This document shows positions 11,203 through 22,600 of a DNA stretch of 64,000 nt, piece by piece. The position numbers and the translations under genes were made by a program. The stretch is taken from positions 179,001 to 243,000 of the forward strand of contig QPFY01000001.1 of the NCBI GenBank assembly GCA_003665825.1, written 5' to 3'. Every line of letters starts with the position of its first letter. Position 1 is the stretch's first letter. The notes below the pieces were generated by a model, which worked only from the letters and a program-made list of their open reading frames with translations, was not told the DNA's origin and did not search any database. The DNA is from Microbotryum silenes-acaulis (lineage: Eukaryota; Basidiomycota; Microbotryomycetes; Microbotryales; Microbotryaceae).

Positions 11203-12601
11203 TTACGCATTCGCTAATTTCTGATTAAGCGCGAGTTTGAGGTCGTCGGCGAGATTTTTCGCTTTCTACAACAACAACAACAACAACAACCCCCCCCAAC
11301 ATCCGTTCTCTCGAAAAGATCAGTAAAAGCTCATAACCCGAAACCCAATCCAGGGAGAGAACGCACCTTGATCAACCCCATCAACCTCCCCACCTCGACC
11401 TCGCCCTGACCGACCATTTGGATCGCACACACTTGACCCTGATGTTGAAAACCTACGAGCAGGGAAGCTTCGATCGTCGCTTCTTCGAGCGTGGTGGGGT
11501 CGAGGAATGGTAATTGATTAATCTGGTGAACCCAAAACCTTCAGCTTTCTTCCACCCTAACCCTGCATCAATAAGTTGTCTCGTGCAGACGAGACGGACC
11601 AAATGGAGACTTAACCCGATCGGCAACTCCCTCCACCCGATCAACCTAACACCATTTCGATCGTCCTCTTCGACCTCTTGACCATCGATAATCCGCACAT
11701 CATGCCTTTGCACCAATTCAAAGTCCATCGCTTTACTGCCCCCCTTCCCCCCTTTAACCAAACCCGCAAAACCACTCTCGATCGTTCCCGGTTCTGGTCC
11801 TAGGCCCGCTTCCCAACCACCTTCTTCTCCTTCGACCGCCGATACGGTCCCACTCGTTAAAGGAGGTGCTCGATATTCTACGGCCCTCGTACGGGGTAAC
11901 CTAGTCGTCGCCAACGCCGATCTAGCCGCGACCAAGACCAAATCGACGATATTCCCTCCCTGGGAAGAGAGGATCAGGAGGTCCAGTTTCAAGGACCAGG
12001 TTTTCGAATGGGGGATGATGATCAGTTGGGAGAGCAGGGAGGGGGGAAGACTAGAGGGGGAGAATAGGCTCGTCAGGAGGGCGGAGAGGTGAGGGAGGAG
12101 GTCGGGTCGGAGGGTGGGGAGGGCGGTGGGGGAGCTGGAGGGGGGAAAAGAGGGAAGCGAGAGGAGGGCGCATATAGGGGGCGTGGGTGGTAAGGGGGAA
12201 GAAGAAGAAGGGCGGAGGGGTCGTCTTAAGTTTTGGACCAAAAAACGGCGGAGGATGAGGTACGAAAAGACTGACCACTCTATCGAAATCATCATGCCAC
12301 CGTTACCACTCGTAATCGGTTCCTCATCTTCACCCGTTCTTACATCCTCCACCTCGGCCCTCACCGCCGCCATGACTTGACTCTGGCCATCCAGATCATC
12401 CAAACAAGCCAACGCACTGCCAACAGCCCCCTGTGCTTGGGACACGTTGGTGGTGAGGATGATATCGCGGAACGAAAGAGGGCAGCGACCGTCGGCTCGT
12501 AGGAGCGGCTGCGAAGCGGAGGAGTTGGTGGTCGAGGCGTTGGAGGCGAGGGCTTTTTGGGTGTAGGAGAGCTCCGAGGTGGAGTAGGTCGAGGTAGACA
12601 T
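11203..12601 (-). CDS. RRP42: Exosome core subunit Rrp42 (EXOSC7), RNase PH fold
   Basis: Three exons: 12601-11591, 11522-11367, 11265-11203; 409 aa. N-terminal LSYTQKAL...RADGRCPLSFRDIIL and AMVAAVRAEV-like strands match the first half of an RNase PH domain. TWSLKLDLLILSSQGGNIVDLVLVAARSAL is the characteristic Rrp42/EXOSC7 helix after the second strand set. After splicing, FLDPTTLEEATIEASLLVGFQHQG matches the C-terminal DPT-x-EE signature. The last exon is only 21 codons (KAKNLADDLKLALNQ). The subunit is a non-catalytic member of the six-protein ring that guides RNA in 3'-5' decay and processing in nucleus and cytoplasm. It is longer than usual (human about 290 aa) because of Pro/Ser-rich insertions at about residues 120-170 and 240-290. 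The final intron ends in an unusual (GTT)n tract. Confidence 0.88.
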
Positions 12602-12890
12602 GGTTGCCGGAGGTTGGAGGTGTTGATCAAGTAGAGTAGCAGGCCAAGGCAGGAAGTGAAGCTCACGCCGGTGCGAGTGGAGCCTTAGCAAATCTACGCA
12701 TTAGCCTCCGACGCGCGTCGTTGGAAGATGAAGATCATTACTACAGGATGAGATTGGGGCATTAGTAAATCCACGCCTTAGCCTAAGCCTCCGACGCGCG
12801 TGGTGCGTGCCACGACCCGCGCTCGACTTGCCACTCGGACGCTTACTTCTGCTTACCTGCACCTGCACCCCCACCCACCCATCACATACC
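12602..12890. promoter_or_regulatory. Shared divergent promoter of RRP42 and SUMO
   Basis: Only 289 nt separate the two start codons, which face away from each other. The region contains an imperfect direct repeat (see separate entry) and a C-rich stretch just before the SUMO ATG. A single bidirectional promoter is the simplest reading; no specific factor site is claimed. Confidence 0.6.
12685..12801. repeat. Imperfect direct repeat in the RRP42/SUMO promoter
   Basis: Copy 1 (about 12685-12718) and copy 2 (about 12762-12801) share TTAG-AAAT-CACG-CTTAG-like blocks and an identical CCTCCGACGCGCGT end. Copy 2 has a 6-nt extra CTAAGC. The start-to-start distance is about 77 nt. Confidence 0.7.
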
Positions 12891-13649
12891 ATGTCTGGTC
12901 AGTCTCTCCCCCACTCCGTGCCCGCTCGCGGCTACTCAGCCCCAAAACCCCAACAGAGGAACGACAAGAAGCGCCCGAGGTCAAGCCCCAGGCTGAACAT
13001 GTCTCGCTCAAGGTGCGTCTGCACTTTGTCTATGTTCCCTCCCCGGACGCGTCATCTGATCCTTCGCTTTGTGCATCCAGATCGCAGGACAGGGTTTCCC
13101 CGATTTGATGATCAAGGTCAAAAAGTGAGCAGGCGGAGACAGCGCGCCGAGAGAGGGACACAGCGGAGCAAACACACCTCCTCCTCCGTATAGGGCAATA
13201 CGAATTGACCACACCTCTTTCCTCTCTCACAGGACGACCAAGTTGCAAAAGATGATGGCCGCCTACTGCGAACGAGCGGGCAAGTCGCTCAGCGAAGTGC
13301 GCTTCATGTTTGGCAAGTTTCCCACCTCGGTACTTTGTGTGTGCCAAAAATGAAGCCCCCCGACTAATCGACTTGGGCCGCCCAACCAACAGACGGTGTC
13401 AAGTTGCGTGCAGATCAGACCGTGGCTAGTGTGAGTCTGACCGATATCAGTCGGCGCTTTGGAACGCGCCACGGTGCTGGTGCTGATAGTGGGCGGCGTA
13501 TTCTAACAGCTCGACATTGACGACGACGAGGACGAGGTTTTGATCGAGGTCGCGTCCGAAGCGGTGAGTGCACAGAGCGAACGCCATGAGCGAGGTTCGT
13601 GTCTTGACCATGCTTTGTGTTGCCACAGGTCGGTGGGTCGTCTCTGTAA
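12891..13649 (+). CDS. SMT3: SUMO (Smt3), small ubiquitin-like modifier precursor
   Basis: Seven exons: 12891-12897, 12957-13012, 13081-13124, 13233-13312, 13393-13430, 13510-13563, 13629-13649; 99 aa. The first coding exon is only 7 nt. Residues 17-96 form the ubiquitin-like fold (HVSLKIAGQG, KKTTKLQKMMAAYCER, RFMFDGVKL, DIDDDEDEVLIE). The di-Gly at residues 95-96 is followed by a three-residue extension, SSL, which a SUMO protease must remove. The intron 13313-13392 has a GC donor (G|GCAAGT), demanded by the invariant FDG. The acidic DIDDDEDE loop and a short variable N-terminus are typical. Mature protein is activated by Aos1/Uba2, so the UBA2 fragment elsewhere in this window is a curious coincidence. 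Assignment is firm. Confidence 0.96.
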
Positions 13650-14178
13650 AGGTCGCGAACAGCGAAAAACCGGCTTCTCCTTGTCGATTTGTCCTCGGCG
13701 GCGCGAACTCTGTTTTGTTTTCTGTTTGTTTGTGTTTTTTACTGGTCATACATTGAACACGCAAGCCCAAAACATCTTCTACCTAGCTCATGAGGTTCGG
13801 GTCTCGGAGAGAAGCCATCGCTCGGAGACGTTCTCCGGGTGACTTGACTGCTAGAACCGGAGTAATCTCAGCGTGGACGTGACGAGCAGACCATCAAACG
13901 GTCAAACGGGGTGGTCTAGGGGAATAGGTCGTACCTGGCCTCAGGTCGGGATCAGCACCTCACGCTGAACAAATTCGGTCAGCCGCCCGCCGCTCGGAGG
14001 AAAGCGCGGCTGATCGTCGGTCGGGGTCAGGTCATCGCTGCCGGTTAAGGGTCGTCGCTTTGTAGACTAGCTGGAATTCAAATTCTCCTTCTCCTTCTGC
14101 TGCCTGTCTTTGGCTCTCGCTTCACTGGTGTGTGCAGCCTGTACACCTCGATCATCCGATCACACACCACCCGTGGCC
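13650..14178. other. Intergenic region between SUMO and CSC1
   Basis: Holds the SUMO 3' UTR (T-rich at about 13715-13740) and the CSC1 promoter, with a CT-rich stretch at about 14080-14100. No further gene is seen. Confidence 0.45.
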
Positions 14179-17100
14179 ATGGACCCTTTCCGCCTGGGCT
14201 TTGGGCTGGGTGGCAATGGCAGTGATCCCAATACAGGTCAGTTCGTCGGGGATTGAGTCTGCGCTGATCGAGTCGCGGTGTCGTCATCGGCGAAAAGCGA
14301 AAAGCGAAAAGCGCGTCTCGCACTCGGGATCCCGCTGTGGGTGTTGTAGTGCAGTGCAGCACCTCGTCACTGACACCGCGTTCTCTCGGCGACAGGTCTA
14401 CCACCAGGCCAGGTCTACAAATACGAGTACGTGTCATTCGTCGCGTCGGCTACTCGTCACACCACCACCACCGCTCGGCTGCTGCTGATCCCTTCGCACT
14501 GCACTGCACTGCACTGCACTGCATCACAGAGGACCCTGGTTCACGACCCAATTGGCTCTATCTCTCTCGATCGGTCTTTCCTCGTTCCTGGCTTTCTGCG
14601 TCGTGCGAAGGGTCGAACGCTTCAAGGTGCTCTATCGGCCTCGAACACTCCTAAAAGGTGCGAACAGCAACTCGGCCCATCGAAGCCGACCGAACGGCGC
14701 GGTGCTGACCTTTCTTGCCCGTCACAACAGGCTTCTCTCCGCATCAAGTCCATGACTCGCAATCGTTGTTTGGCTGGGTCCTGCCGACCTTGCGCACGAG
14801 CGAGTTCACCGTGCTGCAGATCGTTGGGTTGGATGCTGCGGTCGTACGTTCAGACCCGACCCGACCCGACCCGACCGTCGGTTCAGTGTCAAGGCAAAAA
14901 CATGAGACTGAACCCCACCCTATTCCACCCTATTCCACCCCCCACCCCACAGCTCTTGTTATTTCTTCGCACCTGCTTCCTCTTTTTCCTCACCGCTTCC
15001 GTTCTCGTCTGGTCGATCCTCGTGCCCATCAACTATCGCGAGAACGGTTCTTCGGAAGGCGTACGACCGGGTGCCCCCGAGGACGGCCATCACCACCACG
15101 ACGAGCATGACAAGACTGCGCTCATCCAGTTCGCCCTCGGCAAGGTCCAGCACGGTTCGACCCTGTACCTCACCTCCCACCTCGTCTTCACCTACGCGCT
15201 CACCATCCTCGCGCTCGTCTTTCTCCACCGCAGCTGGCGACGCTACATCCCCTTGCGCCAACTCTTTTCGTTGGAACACGCCCATTCGATCCCGGCGAGG
15301 ACGGTACTCGTTACCGATCTTCCACCCCATCTGAGATCCGAAAAGGCCCTGGCCGATTATTTCGAATCGATTCACCTCAACGAGGCGCACGAACCTTCTT
15401 CCGGACTCGCCGTCGACAGCGTCGTCGTCACCCGTGCCGTCGGAGGCATGAACGAGTTGTTGCACGAACGAACGAAAGCGTTGATGGCGTTGGAGAAGGC
15501 CTGGGTCGATTGGTTGGGTAACCCCGTTCCGGTCGAGGGGGGAAATTTGAGCGTCTTGTTGGGTCAGGGGAGCGACGTCGATATCTGCGTCAAGGGGTAC
15601 GATCCCAAGGTCGAAGTCGAAAGGATCTTGCAACCCGGTGCGTCGCCTTCGACGACACCGACGAGGGACCGTTCACCCGAGCGAGCTAACAGCGCAGGGG
15701 CAAGAGAAGGGCGCTTGATCCACACGTTTGATGGTCCAAACCACGACGACGACGAGGATGATCTGGAGGCACGCTTGTTGGAACCCGCACGAGCCAAGAT
15801 CGTGCACCCCAAAAAGCCGAGACCGACCACTCGTCTCGGGTGGTTCGGAAAGCGAGTCGACAAGTTGGATCACCTCGCTGCCAGATTCAGGGAAGCGGAT
15901 GAGGAAGTACGAAAAAGACGGAGGGGCAGGTTCAGACCTACAGGAGTCGCGTTCGTCACGTTTCAGAGTTTGGCGGCTGCGCAGATCGCTGCTCAGGCTG
16001 TGCACTACCCTTCCGCAACGGCGTTCAAGACCGAACTCGCACCTGAACCTCGCGACATCCAATGGTCCAACTTGGCCTTGTCGAATACGTCCGTATTCGT
16101 GCGGAGGGTGCTCGTTTTGGTGACGTTGTTGGTGTTGCTCTCGGTGTGGTCTGTGCCGGTGGCGTATTTGGCCAAGTTGCTCAGTTGGGACACAATCGAG
16201 GAGACGGCGCCTAGGTTGGCCAAGTTTATTGCCAAGAGGTGAGTGGTACCATTCGCCACTATAATACCTCGAGTCCGATCTGATTAGCAGTTACGTGGCA
16301 CTCGCAGTCCACGACTTCGAGGGTTCGTGCAAACCTCACTCCCCTCGCTAGCGATGGTCAGCTTCAACAACCTCCTGCCGCTCTTCCTCGGCGAGCTCTC
16401 GGTCCTATCGGGCCTCTCCGCTCGATCCTGGATCGAATACTCGACCCTCAAGAAATACCACGTTTCCCTCCTCTTCACCACCCTCTTCGTCTTCATCACC
16501 TCATCGACCTATTCGCTCCTTCAAGGCATCTCGGAATCCCCCGCCCGAGCCCTCGACAAACTAGCGACGACCCTTCCCGGCGCCAGGAACTTTTTTGTCT
16601 CGTACGTCATGTTGGCCGGGTTGGCGTTGATGCCGTTGCAGTTGTTGGAGTTGGCGATGATCTTGATTCGCGGGTGGACCAAGTTGTTTTGGACCAAGAC
16701 ACCGAGGGATCATGCGCAGTTGAACTCGCCGACCACGGTCAATCTGGGCACGGTTTATCCTCAGGTGCGCAGGGCCTTTAGTTGAACAGTATTCAGAGCC
16801 TCGTTTAATGCTCCATTTTGTGTTCTCGCACAGGCTTTGTTGATCTTTACGCTCGGGGTCACCTACTCGATCATCACGCCGTTGATCCTCCCCTTTGCGA
16901 CGTTGTACTTTGGCATCGCGTACCTCGTGTACAAGTACAAGTTCCTCTTTGTTTTTTGTGAGTCGAAGGGCACGGGGGAACCTTTTTTCTTGTCAAGCAA
17001 AGAGCATCAGCAAGCTCATTCCCGTCTTCGATGACCCACTCCAGACCGTCCTTACGAATCACGAGGCCAAGCCTGGCCATTGGCCTTCAACCGCTCGGGA

Positions 17101-18015
17101 TGGGGTCTACTCATCTTCCAAGTGTTCATGCTCGGTCTGCTGACCGTGCGCAAGGCCTTCCTCCTCTCCGGCCTCGTGATCCCCTTGATCCTCGGCACGT
17201 CGTACACGATCTACCACCTCAGCGCGACCTACACCCCACTCTCGCGCTTCGTGAACCTCTCCCAAGCATGCCAAGTTTCCCACGGCGCGACGGCCGATAT
17301 CGTCAAATTACGCCGAGGTCACCCCGTTACGCGTAGTCAAACGCACCTCAGTCGAGGTAGGTATAAACCCCATTCTTCCACGAACGAAGGCGTTTACGTC
17401 GTCGCTCGTAACGAAGCGACCGATTATGACCAACCCCCTTTATCGGACGTTTACGGTGGTGTGTTGAATACCGGCGCGAGGTTATACAACCATCCTGCTT
17501 TGGCCGGAACGTTACCTGAACCTTGGTTACCGATCATTAAGACGAGGGAAGATCAAATACAGGTTCCTGATGCGGTGCAGGAGGCTTTGCATGGGACGGT
17601 GGTGGTTGATCTTCGGAGAAGGTGGTCGATCGCGAAGAATGCGTTGAGGAAAAAAGCCGCGCGGGTCAAGGTTGGGAAAAGGGCCACGACGTGTTTGGGT
17701 GAAGGAGAGGGTCGTGGTGATGAGGTTGGCGCGAGGGAGATTAGAGCTAGGTCGATCGAATCGGATGATCCTTCGAGGGCTTGGAGGGGGAGTAGGGAAT
17801 CGACCCCTGAACCGTTGTACGGATCCAACCGACGGGACATCGACGACGAGGCGGACGAGGATGAGGAGGATCAAGGGAGTGATGAGGATCAACCTGAACC
17901 GGGTTCGACGAGGTATGGGACGTATTTCCATCGGAGGGATGGGGGGGAGATATTTCCGCCTGGTTCGGGGAGTGGGACGGGCACGGGGGAGAGTAGTGAT
18001 GCGGAGACGGTGTGA
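14179..18015 (+). CDS. CSC1: CSC1/OSCA/TMEM63-type mechanosensitive calcium-permeable channel
   Basis: Eight exons: 14179-14236, 14396-14426, 14530-14657, 14731-14843, 14953-16238, 16308-16764, 16834-16957, 17045-18015; 1055 aa. The N-terminus has the expected three membrane segments (LALSLSIGLSSFLAFCVV; LLLFLRTCFLFFLTASVLVWS; LVFTYALTILALVFL). Next comes a long cytosolic RRM-like region (ARTVLVTDLPPHLRSEKAL...FVTFQSLAAAQIA). Then follows the multi-pass DUF221 domain with SWIEYSTLKKYHVSLLF, ARNFFVSYVMLAGLALMPLQ, TLGVTYSIITPLILPFATLYFGIAYLVYKYKFLFV and FQVFMLGLLTVRKAFLL. The tail is acidic and Ser/Gly-rich. Family members are dimeric, stress-gated cation channels of plasma or endomembranes. 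The first introns carry short tandem repeats. Assignment is firm; physiological role is by family. Confidence 0.93.
14497..14522. repeat. (CACTG)5 tandem repeat in CSC1 intron 2
   Basis: Five copies of a CACTG unit end seven nt before the 3' splice site of intron 14427-14529. Confidence 0.9.
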
Positions 18016-18302
18016 GGTGAGCAAGATGTTGGAATGATAGGCATGCATGCTTTGTTTAAGACTTGTGTCGTGCTTCTAATGCCTTTCCGGACGTAGTTGT
18101 TGCCCGAGCTAGGGCCTCGATATGAATGATAACGATTGCTTTGTTTGACGACGTCTCGCTTGGAGTACTGGGGAGGAACCACTCCTGGTTCTCCGTACAT
18201 AGTATGACAACATGGCAGCAAGCCTACTCCATCTCTTGACCTTCCAGAAACCCTGCAGCAAAAAAATCTCACCAACCGTCCTATGGCAAAGTCGAAGAAG
18301 TC

Positions 18303-19367
18303 TTACTCGGTCCTCTCCTTTCTTCCCGCTTCTGACGGCCCGACCTGCATCTCCTTCTCAATCGCGTCGAGGAAGGTGTCGCCGTCAACATCCTTAGCTG
18401 TGCTCGATTCCAGTTTCTTCGCCTCCGACGTCGCAGCTGTCGACTTTGCTGTTGTCCCCTCTTTCGACTTCTCCTTCCTCAACGCGGCGAGTTTAGCCTC
18501 GAGGGCGGCGATCTTCTTGTTCGTTGAACTGGAGGCCAGCAAACAATCGGTGGTGAAAATCAACAAGCTTCCCTCTCGATTGTAACTTTGAAAGAGGTGC
18601 GATCCTCACCCTCCTCCCGAGTTCTGACTCTTGAGTAACGAGATCGCCGTAGGTCGAGTCGGGTCCGAACCTCGTCCAACTCCTCGACCTCTACCCGCAC
18701 TACTCGTCGCATCGTCGTATGTCTATCGATAAAAAAAAGACCCCGAAGAAAAAAAAAGGGGGATCATGTAAGTTCTCCTTCCCGTGCCCGTGGGGATCGG
18801 CTGCCTGTGAAACATTACTTGTTGTTCCGAAGCGGCAGTGACGGAGATCTTCCTCCCCCGTACCAACTGATCGTCCATAGCGACCATCGCCCTCAGCGCC
18901 TCCTGTGCAACACACGGGAAAAAAAAAACCCCAAAAAAAGGTTCAACTTCACTCCCCCGAACCCAATCTCAAGGAGACACCACACCGTACGTACATCCCT
19001 GGTGGAGAACTCGACGAAAGCGTAACCCCTCGGTTTACCCCTCAAAGGACCGCTCTTGTGGAAGAGGTAGTCGAGTTGTTGGATCTTGCCTTGTTTGGAA
19101 CAGAGTTGCATCAACGTATATCTGAAGAGGAAGAGGTTTGAGCGGGGTCGTGCATGAACGGAGCGACGGTCACAGCAGGTAGCCGGTTCCATCGCGGGGG
19201 GGGGGGAGTCACGTGGGTTGTGATGGCGATTTGGTGCGATGAATGATGTCAGTCAACGACCGCTCGAAGACGCGATAAGGGATGCAACACACTCACTCAT
19301 CAACAGAAGGGGACAAGTTCCCAATGTACAGTCGGGTCGCCGAGAATCCTTTGGCATGAGGGGCCAT
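18303..19367 (-). CDS. RBM18-like single-RRM RNA-binding protein
   Basis: Five exons: 19367-19297, 19121-18995, 18902-18819, 18722-18610, 18528-18303; 206 aa. One RNA-recognition motif spans about residues 12-92. RNP2 is RLYIGNL and RNP1 is KPRGYAFVEF. The segment IQQLDYLFHKSGPLRGKPRGY is strikingly like animal RBM18, as are GRKISVTAA and PTAISLLKSQ after the domain. A C-terminal basic/acidic coiled coil (KKIAALEAKLAALRKEK) follows. Expected role: a small nuclear RNA-binding protein; the precise function of the family is poorly known. The gene lies tail to tail with CSC1. Confidence 0.85.
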
Positions 19368-19611
19368 GGGCTGCGACGATGGAGAAGCGAACAACGCTCG
19401 ATCGCGAGGGTAGGAGGAAGACGAGGGCCCTTCTCGGAATTCCATCTCTTTCCGCCCGTTTCAGTCTCCTTCCCAGTCAAGTGAAGGGGAGAATCCAACC
19501 CTGCGAATTGCATACGATGACGACGGTGATACAAAGAGAATATACAGACTACAAACACGGTCCTCATACCAATGAGTATATGTGCAAAGTGTACGATCCA
19601 ATTGAACAGGC

Positions 19612-22600
19612 CTAGGATAATACTTCCGTCGGGAATGGTTTCGATTCTGTAGAGGCGACGTTGCTGGAGGGAGTGGGGACAACTTCGGGTGGAGCAGGTT
19701 CTGGAGGGGGTGAAGGCAAGCGAGACGTCGGAGCAAGAGGATCCGGAGCGTCATCGACGGAAGGGAAGGGAATCAACGGCGACGAACGCCGACGTGGCGA
19801 AGGCGGTGGGCCAAGTTTCCTAGGCGGTGACGCCCTCGAGGTCGGGACAGCAGCAGGCGAAGGCGAAATCGGGACCGATGTAGTCGGCCTATTCGTGATT
19901 GGTAAAGGGGACAGAAGCGTCTCCTCCGGTTCATCGTCACTGTGGCGTGAACCTCGCTCGTCGTCGGCTTCGTCGGTCGCGTGTGCGCTGTACAGTCCCA
20001 CGGGGTGATGCATCGGTTCGCTCGCGCTTGTCGTAGTTGAAAATTGATCGTCCGACAACATCTCGTCCGACAGATCGACCGATCCGCGACGTCGGAGTGT
20101 CGAGTGTTGAAGAGGACTCGACGCACGAGCACTTTGATTGGCGTCGATGCCGTCAGGAAAGACGCCCAATCCGACACTCCCGTATCCGCCATTCGACTTG
20201 CGGCTACCGCGACGTTGCAGCGACCTCGTCGTGATGGGCCCATCCCCGTTGATGACAAAGTCGGGGAAGATCTCGTCCGGTGGGGCCGATGAATATCGCA
20301 CCGGCGGCGACCAGGCCCGATTAGCTCGCAATACCGGGGTGCGTGAAGCGCTCGTGGTGGCATAGTTGCGCCTAGGTGCCGTCTTGCTCGAGATCGGCGC
20401 CCGTTTGCCCGACGGGGCTCTACCAAGTCCTGCAATTGCGTTGCGAGTGGCCGAGGCTTTGCGCGTCCGCTCCCGGTCTCGTTCTGTGCCCGTCACCATT
20501 TCTTCCCATGCATCGAATCGCCGATGCTGATCGGCTCCTTCCCTGCGTGCAAGCTCGACCTTTCGCGCGTCCGCCTGCGCCGCCGCTCGCCGCAGCACTT
20601 GCGACGACGTGAGGTGCATGAGCGGCGCTGTCGGCGACCCCCGCGTTGCGACGACAAAGACAACGAGTGCAAGGAGACCAAAGAGCTCCGCAATGCTCAG
20701 GCGCTTCTCGAGTCGGAGCTCTTGGGCCAGGACGGCGACCTGCGCGGTCAATGACAGCCGCTCGCTTTCGATATCGAGTCGCTGCTTGTCCAGCTCAGAC
20801 AGGATCAGTCGGAAGCTTTGCTCTTGGCGTTGATGCTGAGCATGGGACACAACTGGAAATATCAGTACATTTGTCTTTTGTGAGATGAGAGTTTGGCCAG
20901 CTTACCATGCCTTCGACATCTTTGAGCCTTCGCTCGACGCGAAGAAACGCCTCGCGCAGCATCGTGCTCTGCGCCTCGATGTAATGCATCGCGATCGTCT
21001 GATTCTGCTCCAAGATCGTCAAGCGCTTCATGATGGTCGTGTAGATCGACTCTCCTGGCTGAGGCTGTGGAGGCGTTATCTGGGGCAGAGGCGGCATCGG
21101 TCGAATAGTCTCGTTCCGGGGAGCGTGACGAACGGTGACGATGGGTGGCTCGGACACGGGAGGGCGAGGGGCTGATGCCGTTGTCGAGGCAGCAGGTGGA
21201 AACGAGGCTGTAGGATCCATTGCGTTGGCACTCTCGGATGGCGTCGTCATGGTCGCATCTACTTCAGAAGTGGAAGAAGCAGCGGATGCTTCCGACGTCG
21301 AGGGGCGGGTGGGCTCTGTCGCGTTCGAATCAGAGACTTGTAGTGGTCCAGCTGGTACGCTCGGCGAGGGATGAATAGAATCGGCTGAGCTCAACGAATA
21401 CTGTGTGCCAATTGATGTAGCAGTACCAGGTGTTGGAACAGGCGTTTGTAAGATAATCTCATCCAACGAAGCGCTTGCCGATTCCGTCGTGCTGCCGTTC
21501 GAATTAGGTTCACCGCGAGTTGGGGCACACGATGCGGCCACGGCGGAATCCGCGGTCGACGTTGGCTCCGTCCCATTCAGCCACTTGCCGTTTTCACTCG
21601 TATTTGCGTTGGCAGTAATACTGGGAGTATCCGTAGGCTTATCGCCACTCGTCGCTGAAGGAGGACCATCGGGGGTCGAGGCCTTCGTGGACGCCGTGTC
21701 CCGATCTGAGATGGTCGCATTTTTGACCTGCTTGGTCGCACCGTCCACGATGGGTGCTGGGGAGGCCGAAGCCTCGTGCGAGGCCGGTAGCTCTGATACC
21801 GACGGTGAAGGTCCCATGTCCTCCTCATCCTCTTCCTCGGCATCGCCCTCTTCGAGCGCAGACGCCAGCGCCGCCTCCAGTTCGGCCTTCTTGCGCTCTG
21901 ATTCACGATGGGCATCGAGTTGGGTGTAGCCGTAGACGCGTAGCAGAGATACGGGGCAGTAGTACTCTGAACCGTAATGGGTGATAAAATTGATGCGCAC
22001 GTAGCGACAAAAGTTGGGGACCGGGTTAGGTCGGAAGACCTGTGTGATCGACATCGACGCGGATCAGCAGCTTGACCCTCAAAATAGTCGAGTCCAGCTG
22101 GATCTGCACGCACCTGTATCCCTCGTGCATTCCGAGCCCTGAAGGTACCCAAGTTGTGCCAAGTCTCGGGTCGTCCAGGATAGTCGACCGAACATGTCAT
22201 CTCGAAGTACTTGAACATGCTCGAGAAGAGCTCAAAGTTGGCGAGGACGATCGCGTCGATTTGAATCTCGTCGCAGAGTTCGACCTCGACGAATTTGGGG
22301 TCGGCCGAGCATGGCGTAAGCATGTAGCGATCCTTCTTCTCGACCAGAATCGACGAGGCACCCTTGGATTGGCGGGAGGAGCGATGGACCATTGCCGCGC
22401 ACTCGAATGCGGCATAGTTGGAGCGATCCTTGAGAAGAAGAAGGGGGTCGGACGGTTCGCCGGTCCCGACATTGGGTAGAGGTTGAATGAGGGTGACGTT
22501 CAGGGCATTATCGCTCTTCCCACCAGGTGCAGTGGCTACTGGTCTCGGTTTATGTGATCCAGCTTCCTCTGCCTTTGGCCCTGCGGCGCCATTCGATGTG

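Noticed and set aside
12239..12300. A possible extra intron in RRP42 after ISIEW (GTCAGT donor)
   Set aside because: Removing the 51-nt candidate creates an in-frame TGA at the junction, while the unspliced frame is open; left unspliced though the local sequence is atypical.
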